Assembly (NCBI GenBank): GCA_029262005.1
Contig: JAJDAG010000057.1
Location: 1 to 63,798 of the forward strand
Length of the DNA: 63,798 nucleotides
From: Candidatus Zhuqueibacterota bacterium
GTDB taxonomy: Bacteria > Zhuqueibacterota > Zhuqueibacteria > Oceanimicrobiales > Oceanimicrobiaceae
Reading direction: 5' to 3'
Shown: positions 28,561 to 36,365 of the stretch, in pieces
Layout: the number at the start of each line of letters is the position of its first letter
Numbering within the stretch: the first letter of the stretch is position 1
Translations under genes and position numbers: made by a program
Notes under the pieces: generated by a model
The model's input: the letters and a program-made list of their open reading frames with translations, nothing else
Database searches by the model: none
Told to the model about the DNA's origin: nothing

Positions 28561-28597
28561 AAAAAGCACAAAAAGAAAGGCGCCTCGTTTAAGCGCC
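28561..28597 (-). terminator. Rho-independent terminator
   Basis: On the minus strand GGCGC-TTAAACGAG-GCGCC forms a 5-bp GC stem (28579-28583 with 28593-28597), followed by a T-rich tract (28561-28578 reads as A-rich on the plus strand). It sits between the GT4 gene ending at 28669 and the GT2 gene starting at 28443, so it probably separates two transcription units of the EPS locus. Confidence 0.65.
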
Positions 28598-28668
28598 GCT
28601 TCTGAAGTCTAAGCAATGATGTTGCAGCCTCGCCTCTGCCGCAAACTACATAAAATGCATACAAACGC

Positions 28669-29802
28669 TCACCCTTGAGCTTGGCCATTCAAGGCATATT
28701 TTTCATACAGATTTTGGAAATTATTAACCTGCAATTCAAGCGAATACTCCTCTTCTACTTTTTTTCGTCCCGCTTTCCCCATGGCGTTGCCTTTATCTGA
28801 ATCTTTTAGCAGAGCAGAAATTTTCTCGGACAAGGCCATCGGCTGCTTCGGTGCAACTAGAAATCCCGTTTTTTCATCTGCGACGAGTTCCACCGTTCCG
28901 TCAACCGCAGTTGCTACCACCGGTAAACTGCAAGCCATCGCCTCCAAAATAACGTTGGGTAGCCCTTCATACAAGGACGGAAGCACAAAAATATCAAATA
29001 TTCTCAACAATTCTTTTACATCGCTACGGAAGCCCAAGAACATAAAGTTGTTGTCAAGGCCGGCATCTGTAACAGATTTTTCAAGCTCGCCACGCAGTTC
29101 ACCATCACCGACAAATACAAACTTAACATTGTTGAATTTAGGAATGATCGCCTTAGCAGCTTCAATCAGATAAGTGTGCCCTTTTTGCGGATGAAGCCGG
29201 GCAACAACGCCAATGATTGTTGTATCATCGGCAATACCGAGTTCCTCACGCAATTCAGGATTGCTACCCGGGCTGAATTCATCGAGGTTCACGCCGTAAG
29301 GGATAACCGTTATTTTATTTTCCGGCACACCGCGTTTATCGATAAGCCATTTTGCAGTGGCATGGGAAACCGAAATCACTTTGCTGGCAAAACGCATGGC
29401 AAACCGGTAGGGCAATAGACGCCGCCAAAGTAACCATTCCGGCGCTGAAATAGTCTCCCAGGAAAATACCGCCTTATTTGGACTAATAGCGCTGGCCAGA
29501 GCGCCGACAACATCAGCATAAAAAAGCGTTGTCATGACAACATCAATGTTTTGCTTGCGAATAAGGCGAGCCACATCGAAAATGAGTTTTGGGTCCATGC
29601 GGCTGCGCCGTTCAAAGCTGATGAACGGTATACCCACCTCGTCAAACCGTGTTTTGAGGCGATCACCCATGCCCAGGCTACAGACCGTCGTATTAAAACG
29701 CTCCCGATCCATGTGATCAATCAATTCAAGAAGCTTGGTTTCCGCGCCGCCCCAATTCATGCCCTCAACCAATTGCAGGACGTTTATCTTATTTTTCACC
29801 AT
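28669..29802 (-). CDS. GT4 family glycosyltransferase
   Basis: 377 aa. The N-terminal acceptor domain opens with 'NVLQLVEGMNWGGAETKLLE', and the C-terminal donor domain has 'IGVVARLHPQKGHTYLIEA', 'VFVGDGELRGELE' and the E-x7-E signature 'PSLYEGLPNVILEAMACSLP'. It is a soluble retaining glycosyltransferase with GT-B fold, using a nucleotide sugar to extend the repeat unit on its lipid carrier. AAGGAAG lies just before the ATG. It is the last gene before the terminator at 28561-28597. Confidence 0.9.
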   Translation of the reverse strand: MVKNKINVLQLVEGMNWGGAETKLLELIDHMDRERFNTTVCSLGMGDRLKTRFDEVGIPFISFERRSRMDPKLIFDVARLIRKQNIDVVMTTLFYADVVGALASAISPNKAVFSWETISAPEWLLWRRLLPYRFAMRFASKVISVSHATAKWLIDKRGVPENKITVIPYGVNLDEFSPGSNPELREELGIADDTTIIGVVARLHPQKGHTYLIEAAKAIIPKFNNVKFVFVGDGELRGELEKSVTDAGLDNNFMFLGFRSDVKELLRIFDIFVLPSLYEGLPNVILEAMACSLPVVATAVDGTVELVADEKTGFLVAPKQPMALSEKISALLKDSDKGNAMGKAGRKKVEEEYSLELQVNNFQNLYEKYALNGQAQG

Positions 29803-29908
29803 TTTCTTCCTTATCCCGGAATAGCTATAAAACCGCGACCGCCTAAAATGTCGGCTACAGCCGATTTTATGATCCGCCCGGAGGCAGAGTCCCGGGGATA
29901 TTGTGAAG

Positions 29909-30802
29909 CTAATCCGATACCGTACTTACTACGGCCGGCTCCGGTTTAGGCCCAACCTTTGTGCCATTGGCCGCGCTGGCCGCAACAGTCTTCACTTCAA
30001 CAGCAGACTTTTTGGCTCTGGCCACAAGGTGCAGGCCGGAGCAGTACCACATTGAAGGCAAGAACAATTTGATGAATTTGAGCACCAACTTGCCAACTCT
30101 GTTTAACTCCCAAATTTCACCATCATGCTGGCGCAGGAAAAACCAATCAGCCCAAAGGCCGATGTGGCGGTTGTCTATACTTGGCTCATAATCATCATAA
30201 TCCGTGTGAATAATCTCAAAGCCGGCATTTTCCAGGTAATTGCGAAGTTCCTTCTTTGTAAAACGATACTCCCAGAAATAATTGGGTTTCCCCGTAAACT
30301 TTCGTTTAAGAAAATATAATGTTCGAATTGGGTGTGCAACAAACCGGCGTAACGGCGTAAGCAGTGGTGTTGTGACAAAAGCAAGCCCACCCGGCTTCAA
30401 AATTCGGAAAGCTTCTTCCAGAGATTTTTCAGGACCATGCTCAAAATGTTCAATAACACCAAGTGAAATATAGGCATCGAAGTGGTTGTCCGGATACTTT
30501 AAATCTGTAATGTCGCCGAGTTCTACTGCCACATCAGGCTTGAATTTTTTTGCTTGATCAACAATATTCTGGTCGTATTCAATGCCAATGATTTCGTGTC
30601 CACGTTCCTGAAACCACTCGCACCAGGCGCCAAAACCACACCCACCCTCTAAAATTCGAGAATTTTCACCCAGAAATCTTGTGAAAATCCGAACCAGCGT
30701 TCTATCGTTGAAACTCTCTAATTCGCCTTCCAGACTACGATTGTTCCACTGTTCAACATCGTGCTCATCACTGGTCTTGAAAGATAGTAATTTGTAACTC
30801 AT
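29909..30802 (-). CDS. Class I SAM-dependent methyltransferase
   Basis: 297 aa. Motif I is 'ILEGGCGFGAWCEWFQERG', the acidic ribose-binding end is 'IIGIEYDQNIV', and motifs II/III are 'FDAYISLGVIEHFEHGPE' and 'RILKPGGLAFVTTPL'. The second half ('TLYFLKRKFTGKPNYFWEYR') is less conserved and ends in a low-complexity Ala/Pro/Val tail. AAGGTGAG precedes the ATG. In an EPS locus it may methylate a sugar or a lipid-linked intermediate, but no substrate can be read from the sequence. Confidence 0.85.
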   Translation of the reverse strand: MSYKLLSFKTSDEHDVEQWNNRSLEGELESFNDRTLVRIFTRFLGENSRILEGGCGFGAWCEWFQERGHEIIGIEYDQNIVDQAKKFKPDVAVELGDITDLKYPDNHFDAYISLGVIEHFEHGPEKSLEEAFRILKPGGLAFVTTPLLTPLRRFVAHPIRTLYFLKRKFTGKPNYFWEYRFTKKELRNYLENAGFEIIHTDYDDYEPSIDNRHIGLWADWFFLRQHDGEIWELNRVGKLVLKFIKLFLPSMWYCSGLHLVARAKKSAVEVKTVAASAANGTKVGPKPEPAVVSTVSD

Positions 30803-30846
30803 CGCTCACCTTCACTTAAACTCGGAATAAACTCAATCATCGCTTT

Positions 30847-31668
30847 CTATACCTCAACCCCTAGAAACCCTTTGAACCCAAATGCTGCGACAAGGCTAAA
30901 CACGAAAAATGCCACCAACCAGTGAACGCTAAAACCGAAAGCCTCAAACTCGCGCTCGGGGTAAACAACTGAAATCAAGGATGCGAACGAGGCATCGGAA
31001 ATGCTGCTTTCGCTCGGGTTCATAATGGTCGTTCCAATGTCATCCCGTGCAATTGCAGCGGTCACCGGCACCAGAGACTCGACAACAACCAGACTTTTCT
31101 TAACTGCCTGGTTGCCATATTTAAAGGAAATTTCATAATCGCCTGCTTTTTCTGCAAGAATCCGCCAACTGATCTCGTGTAAACGGTCAATTCTGACAGG
31201 CGGCATATCCAGTTTTAAGCCTTGCGGCAAGTCAAGAATGACCTCAGAAAGCCTGACGTTGCCGCCTTCGGCCTGCAGCGAGACAACTGCTGTTTCGCCA
31301 ACATTTAACGGGCGAAATTCATAGCGAACGCCAATTTGAATCAAAACGAAAGCGACCGGCACCAGAAGAAACAACATCGGACGCATCGACTTTTTCATAT
31401 ATAAAAAGTTGCTTGCAAGGATGTTGCTCATGGTATTGAACATCAAACTGATATCATCTTTGTAAAGGCGAATGGCCAGAAAGTGACCCTTCACTAGATT
31501 CTTCGCCCGCTTAATGCCTTTCTGATCCGAGGTTGCTTTAAAAATAAACAACATGATGATGCCGGTCAGAAACGACACGACCAGCATGCCCCAAACCGGA
31601 TCGATATTCTTGAACGGCTGAAAGACAATGTTAAAAATACCGCTGATTAAGGAATTTAATATGTCCAT
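30847..31668 (-). CDS. EMC3/DUF106-like membrane protein with a periplasmic beta-domain
   Basis: 273 aa. Three hydrophobic spans (about 27-45, 97-113 and 245-265). Between the first two is a charged amphipathic segment, 'SDQKGIKRAKNLVKGHFLA', leading to 'KKSMRPMLFLLVPVAFVL'. That arrangement, with 'tDQk...K' after the first span and 'S-x-(R/K)-P-M-L' before the second, resembles the DUF106/EMC3 branch of the YidC/Oxa1 insertase superfamily. Unlike that family, about 125 residues between spans two and three look like an Ig-type beta-sandwich ('ILDLPQGLKLDMPPVRIDRL'). It follows the small RHH-like gene with a short gap, in a probable operon with two AlkP-fold enzymes. The role is unknown; insertase homology is proposed by eye. 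Confidence 0.5.
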   Translation of the reverse strand: MDILNSLISGIFNIVFQPFKNIDPVWGMLVVSFLTGIIMLFIFKATSDQKGIKRAKNLVKGHFLAIRLYKDDISLMFNTMSNILASNFLYMKKSMRPMLFLLVPVAFVLIQIGVRYEFRPLNVGETAVVSLQAEGGNVRLSEVILDLPQGLKLDMPPVRIDRLHEISWRILAEKAGDYEISFKYGNQAVKKSLVVVESLVPVTAAIARDDIGTTIMNPSESSISDASFASLISVVYPEREFEAFGFSVHWLVAFFVFSLVAAFGFKGFLGVEV

Positions 31669-31697
31669 GTTTTCCGACTATTTGATTCAATTAAGAT

Positions 31698-31883
31698 TTA
31701 CGACAGGTATCCGAGGCCCTGAAGGCGTTTTTTGATTTCTTCTTCGCTTTCGGTTTCATCTACGGATGAAAGCTCTTTTTCGAGAATATGACCCACAAAC
31801 TCTTCGACTGAGGAGTAGCCGGCAACTTCCGAGAATTTCTTTACCCGGTCGTAGAGTTCATTTTCGAGTTTAATTTTTGCCAT
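31698..31883 (-). CDS. Small ribbon-helix-helix-like protein with C-terminal LGY tail
   Basis: 61 aa. A strong ribosome site (AAAGGAAA) precedes the ATG. Residues 2-38 read as a CopG-like ribbon-helix-helix fold: strand 'KIKLENELYDRVKKF', then 'AGYSSVEEFVGHILEKEL'. Residues 39-50 are acidic. The last eleven residues, 'IKKRLQGLGYL' plus Ser, match the ends of the two sulfatase-like enzymes in this window ('DKLKTLGYIR' and 'EKRLRSLGYIK'). It sits between the AlkP-fold phosphohydrolase gene (31969-33957) and the EMC3-like gene. A DNA-binding regulator is one reading; an accessory peptide tied to AlkP-fold enzymes by the shared tail is another. No toxin gene is adjacent, which argues against an antitoxin. 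Confidence 0.75.
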   Translation of the reverse strand: MAKIKLENELYDRVKKFSEVAGYSSVEEFVGHILEKELSSVDETESEEEIKKRLQGLGYLS

Positions 31884-31968
31884 CTTATTTCCTTTCTTTT
31901 AGAGAATTACTCTTACAAAAAAAACCTTTTCAAAGGTTAGCAAACCTACGAAAGGTCATTTCCAAAAA

Positions 31969-33957
31969 TTAAAATATTGTTCCGCCCACCATTTCATCGG
32001 TCTTCCCAATGCCAAACTCAGCGAGAATGGTCGGTGCGAGGTCAAATAATTTCGGATTGGCCGATTGAATTTTTCGATTTGATAGAATAACTCCCGGAAC
32101 AAGTTCGGCCGCCATACAATGGTCACCGCTCCACGGATCCATGTTGTCAGATATCCACTCTTCAGGAAATGTCCCGATTGTGGTTTCCCAGGATGCACGA
32201 AATCCACGGTTGTAACCGACTACAAGATCCGGGGCATAGGCAAGATTCCGGCCCGAATATATTTCTTCCGCGAGATAAACCCGGTTAACGACCTGCTCAC
32301 CTGTTTCAGGATCCCGCAACTTCAAAAGTTTTTCAGAAACCTCAGTTAGAAGTTTCTTCTTTTCTGTAGGCAGCACAATGCCGTTGCGCTCACGACTGCG
32401 GAGATTTACATAAACTCCATTAAAACCAAGGCCGTAGATTTTGGTACGGATCCAGTCTACTTTATCGTAATATTCAACATCACTTTGACTTGTCCCCCGG
32501 CGCAGAGAAATATAGCCTTCATCCAGCAACCAACTATTGAGATTTACAGCTCTGCGGAAGGAGGCAAACCCGTGATCAGACATAACCAGCAAGGTGGTAT
32601 TATCATCGAGTTGGTCAAGTACTCTGCCAACCACAGCATCCACATTTTCGTAAATAGAGGGGATCACGCTGCCGAACTCTTCCGCCAGCTCAGCCTTGTA
32701 CGAAGGATGGTCTGGATCAATCATGTTATAAAACATGTGCGAATTCAAGTCTGTGCTTGAAAAGTAGAAGAACAGCAAACCTTTCTCAAAGTCGTTGTAC
32801 ACATGTTCAAACAAACGCAATCGTTCTTCCAGCACATTTTTTGACTGGCTGTGAAAATCAAAATGATCGAAAACGCCCCACGAAAGCGCTTTTGTATCTT
32901 CGGGCATGCCCTGCGTGTAAAAATCGCCACAGCACTTGTGCAGATCCGAAGCGTAATCGTCCGGAGTCGATATGGGCAACGCCGGATTTGCCGGCGCGAT
33001 GTTGATGGGCGTAACATAAAGCTTCATCTTGGGACGAACCTCTTTCAGGTAGAAACGGCAAATGCCGGACACCGACTGCAAGCCGGCCGGCAGCAGCGAA
33101 AAATCCACCTCAACCCAATCGCTCCATTCTTTTTCCTGCAACAGAATCTTATGTCCCTGAACGTCTATTTGAGCAGTGGCATTTTCCGGATCACGAAAAA
33201 GTCTAAACGGAATAACTGCGTCCGGTGCATGTTCGAGAAAAGTATTTTTCGGCCCCACGAGATTGGCCTCAAATCCGTTGTTTATCAACTGAACCGGATA
33301 AACAATGCCACCTGAAATAACATCCTGGTTCGGCGGCGGATCATCCGTATAAAATGAAAATGTCCCAAACGTGCCCAGGAGATCCGGCGTACCCATGCCA
33401 CTGAGTGTTTTCCCCTTGGATGCAACCGGGGGGAAATTAGCCGGCACCTTAAAGACAGTGGTTTCGACATTATGATCTTCAAGAATATTCCAAAAGGCTC
33501 TTCCCTGGCGCAGATTTTTCACATGACCGCTCGAAAGCGGAATAACCCACTTACCGAACTTAACTGTGCTGGCCGAACCTTCAGTTTCTGATGTGGAAGA
33601 AATCGGAATCATCAAACTTGGGTCACGATGCAAGAAATCGTAGATGCCATGGCCGCCCGGGTTCATACCGGTTATAAAGTTCGACCAGGCTACTGGACTT
33701 TGTGGCGGAATGCTTGTACCCAATGACTTATAATCACCCTGTTCGGCCAGACGTTTGAAGTTGGGCAGCCGACCTTCGGCCATAAATTTAGATAACAACC
33801 CTGGGTCGACGCCGTCAAAACCAAGCACGATGACTTTTTTGTCGCCATTGACAGCCTCTGCCTTCGACTGCTCACAACCGTAAAATGAAAATGTCAGTAA
33901 CAGGCAAAACAGCAGACAGGTTCCGGGCAAAGTAATAGAACGAAGCTTCTTATTCAT
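31969..33957 (-). CDS. Lipoprotein AlkP-superfamily phosphohydrolase/phosphomutase-like protein
   Basis: 662 aa from the ATG at 33957. That start gives a lipoprotein signal ('LLFCLLLTFSFYGCEQ', lipobox Cys) and overlaps the stop of the upstream gene by eight bases. The longer frame to 34059 would run 34 polar residues into that gene and is rejected. The AlkP fold shows 'VIVLGFDGVDPGLL' (first metal Asp), 'SPVAWSNFITGMNPGGHGIY' (probable Ser nucleophile region), 'LLVMSDHGFASFRR' (Asp-His metal ligands) and 'GDHC' near the end. It resembles COG3379-type enzymes. Likely a periplasmic phosphomonoesterase, diesterase or transferase of unknown substrate. Paralogue of the next gene. Confidence 0.85.
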   Translation of the reverse strand: MNKKLRSITLPGTCLLFCLLLTFSFYGCEQSKAEAVNGDKKVIVLGFDGVDPGLLSKFMAEGRLPNFKRLAEQGDYKSLGTSIPPQSPVAWSNFITGMNPGGHGIYDFLHRDPSLMIPISSTSETEGSASTVKFGKWVIPLSSGHVKNLRQGRAFWNILEDHNVETTVFKVPANFPPVASKGKTLSGMGTPDLLGTFGTFSFYTDDPPPNQDVISGGIVYPVQLINNGFEANLVGPKNTFLEHAPDAVIPFRLFRDPENATAQIDVQGHKILLQEKEWSDWVEVDFSLLPAGLQSVSGICRFYLKEVRPKMKLYVTPINIAPANPALPISTPDDYASDLHKCCGDFYTQGMPEDTKALSWGVFDHFDFHSQSKNVLEERLRLFEHVYNDFEKGLLFFYFSSTDLNSHMFYNMIDPDHPSYKAELAEEFGSVIPSIYENVDAVVGRVLDQLDDNTTLLVMSDHGFASFRRAVNLNSWLLDEGYISLRRGTSQSDVEYYDKVDWIRTKIYGLGFNGVYVNLRSRERNGIVLPTEKKKLLTEVSEKLLKLRDPETGEQVVNRVYLAEEIYSGRNLAYAPDLVVGYNRGFRASWETTIGTFPEEWISDNMDPWSGDHCMAAELVPGVILSNRKIQSANPKLFDLAPTILAEFGIGKTDEMVGGTIF

Positions 33958-36130
33958 TGATTGAAGTAACCTCTTTTTGTACAATTTTTTCCGGCTTCGG
34001 TTGAGTTTCGGGAACAACCTTCTTGCCGTTTGTATTATCGGCAAAGATATCCTGCCCAAGCATGTAAGCCGGTCTTTCTACACCAAACTGACTAAGCACT
34101 GTTGGCGCCATGTCCACAAGCCCGGGCTTATTGCCTGTGATTTTTCTGTTAGCGAAAATAACGCCGGGCACGAGTTTTGGATCGATACAGTGGTCGCCGC
34201 TCCAGGCCTTGGTGTTATCATCAAAAATAACATCATCAATTACACCCGTCGCCCCATTCCACGAAATACGGTAGCCGGCATTGTAGCCGCTGATGATATC
34301 CGGGCCCTCACTCACATAAGGGCCTTTATAAATTTTGTGACCGTCATACATCTCTGTGATGGCGACTTCATCATTTTCCGGGTCTTTCAAGCCGGACAAC
34401 TTTTCAATCAACTCCGCCTTCAACTTTTCATATTCCGCACCCGGCTCGACAACGCCAGATTTCTCACGGTCTTTAACATTAAGGTAAATCCCTGCAAGTC
34501 CGAAAGCATAAGCCCGGGTTTTGGCCCAGTCAACACCATCAAAGAATTCCCCGGTTTTGGTTACGCCCTCTTTAAGCGTGAGGTAACCATTTTCCTTTAA
34601 CCAAACATTCAGATTAATGCCGCGCTTAAAAGACTTGAAACCGTGATCTGACATGACAATAAAAACATCGTCCTTGCCGACTTTTTCCATGGTTTTGCCA
34701 ACCAGCCCGTCCATTTTTATATACATATCCTCAATAACGTTTTTGTATATCTCTGTTTCCTTGCCACGATTGGCAGGATGATCATCCTCCAGCGTTCTAA
34801 AAAACATGTGCTGAATCCGATCCGTGGCGTCGATGACAACTGCGCATAATCCTTTTTTGGTTTTCTCCAAAGCGTGAAAAAACTGTGTTTCACGCTCATC
34901 ATGAATGAGATAGGCCTGCTCAAGAAAAGCATCTTCACTGAGAACACCTTCATTCAACGACCAGGTGTCTTCTGCCAAGCCAAGTGTGGCATATTTACCG
35001 TGCAGTTTAGCCAGGTAAACAGAGTAAAAATACGGAAAAGAAATCGGTAGCGCCGGTGCCTCAGGATCAATATTGATCGGTGTCATGTATAACCGGAAGT
35101 GCGGCTTGGTATCGAGCAAATAAAATCGCACGATTCCTTGAACTTTAATGCCGAAACCAGCCTTGAATTTCAATTCAACCCACTCAGTGTAGGTGTTTTT
35201 CTTGAGAAGAATTTTCTCTTTGCCGAGCACAAGCTCAACTTCGTCATCGTTCAAAATATTTGCAACAAAGGGCAGCTTCATCTGCTCTTTCTCGCGGGTT
35301 ATGGAATTTTCCGGGCCCTTGATAAATCCTTCAACCCGGTCACCATTGCGTTTGACAATCGCGGTGTCACCGCCTTCTTTTATTGGGTCAACGGACTCAT
35401 CCGTTGTAAAAAACGAAAACGTGCCTTGCGTTCCCCACAAATCCGGTGCACACATTGCCGAAAGCATCGCACCATTAAATTTTTCCGGAGGAAAAGTAAT
35501 CGGAACCCGCAAAACATGACTGAAGATGCCGTGTTCTCCCAGAATCGTCCAAAAACTCTTACTGCGGCGCAAAAACCTGACGATGGGCTTGCCGAGCGGA
35601 ATCTCATATTTCCCGATTGTCAGCTTACGGCTTGCCGCTACTACTTTCGAAGAAGATAACTCCGGCATGTAGGTTTGCTTCTGGCGAGAAAGAAAATCAA
35701 AAACCTTATGACCACCGGCATTTACCCCAGTTGCAAAAACTGACCAGGCAACCGGCGACAGGGCAGGAAATGATGTTTGTAAATGAGAATAACTTCCCTG
35801 TTGACGCAACTTCTGCAAATTCGGTAATTTACCTTCCTGCAGTAAACGTTCGGCGATCGTTGGCTCAAGTCCATCCAACCCCAAAATGACAACACGATCC
35901 GTTTTTGCGTCAACAAACGCTTTCCGGCGTTTAAAAAAACGAATAAAAACACGCGCCGGCCAGGTGAGCAACGTAAAGAATGCCATAAAGAAACTGGCAA
36001 ACAGCATCAAGAAAGAGGTCAGGAACGCAAACCCTGCACCAGGCCCAATGTAAGCATGCGCAGGTTGTGCATCACCAAGCACAAAAAAAGCACACAAAAA
36101 AAAGATGATGACCCCATAATAACGCGTCAT
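33950..36130 (-). CDS. AlkP-superfamily phosphohydrolase/phosphomutase-like protein with N-terminal membrane segment
   Basis: 726 aa. A signal sequence ending 'AHA' is followed by the short motif 'YIGPGAGFAF', a second hydrophobic span (about 33-60) and the basic 'RFFKRRK'. The AlkP fold starts at 'VVILGLDGLEPTIAERLL'. Key blocks are 'SPVAWSVFATGVNAGGHKVF', 'VFIVMSDHGFKSFKRGINLN' and 'WSGDHCIDPKLVPGV'. GGAG lies about seven bases before the ATG. It is co-translated with the 662-aa paralogue (8-base overlap). The pair shares the whole domain layout, but only the downstream copy is a lipoprotein. Both probably act outside the cytoplasmic membrane; a role in glycan or lipid phosphate chemistry is inferred from the EPS context. 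Confidence 0.86.
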   Translation of the reverse strand: MTRYYGVIIFFLCAFFVLGDAQPAHAYIGPGAGFAFLTSFLMLFASFFMAFFTLLTWPARVFIRFFKRRKAFVDAKTDRVVILGLDGLEPTIAERLLQEGKLPNLQKLRQQGSYSHLQTSFPALSPVAWSVFATGVNAGGHKVFDFLSRQKQTYMPELSSSKVVAASRKLTIGKYEIPLGKPIVRFLRRSKSFWTILGEHGIFSHVLRVPITFPPEKFNGAMLSAMCAPDLWGTQGTFSFFTTDESVDPIKEGGDTAIVKRNGDRVEGFIKGPENSITREKEQMKLPFVANILNDDEVELVLGKEKILLKKNTYTEWVELKFKAGFGIKVQGIVRFYLLDTKPHFRLYMTPINIDPEAPALPISFPYFYSVYLAKLHGKYATLGLAEDTWSLNEGVLSEDAFLEQAYLIHDERETQFFHALEKTKKGLCAVVIDATDRIQHMFFRTLEDDHPANRGKETEIYKNVIEDMYIKMDGLVGKTMEKVGKDDVFIVMSDHGFKSFKRGINLNVWLKENGYLTLKEGVTKTGEFFDGVDWAKTRAYAFGLAGIYLNVKDREKSGVVEPGAEYEKLKAELIEKLSGLKDPENDEVAITEMYDGHKIYKGPYVSEGPDIISGYNAGYRISWNGATGVIDDVIFDDNTKAWSGDHCIDPKLVPGVIFANRKITGNKPGLVDMAPTVLSQFGVERPAYMLGQDIFADNTNGKKVVPETQPKPEKIVQKEVTSINE

Positions 36131-36365
36131 TCTTTACTCCATATTCATTATTGTGTTAAACTATTAGAGCCATTCACTAAGAATAGTCGTCAACGCTACG
36201 CAAAATCTATACCATCAACAAATAAAATATCTTCAAAGCACTATTATTAAAGACTTAATGGCACCGAAGACCACAAAAATATTATCGGCAAGCAAGGCCA
36301 ATGTTTTAAAACAGATCATAATATCTTCAGATATGTTGCAAGGTGAAACATTAACATTCCAGAGC

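Noticed and set aside
33958-34059. 34-residue N-terminal extension of the lipoprotein AlkP-fold gene
   Set aside because: It lies within the end of the upstream gene and precedes a clear lipoprotein signal peptide with its own ATG.
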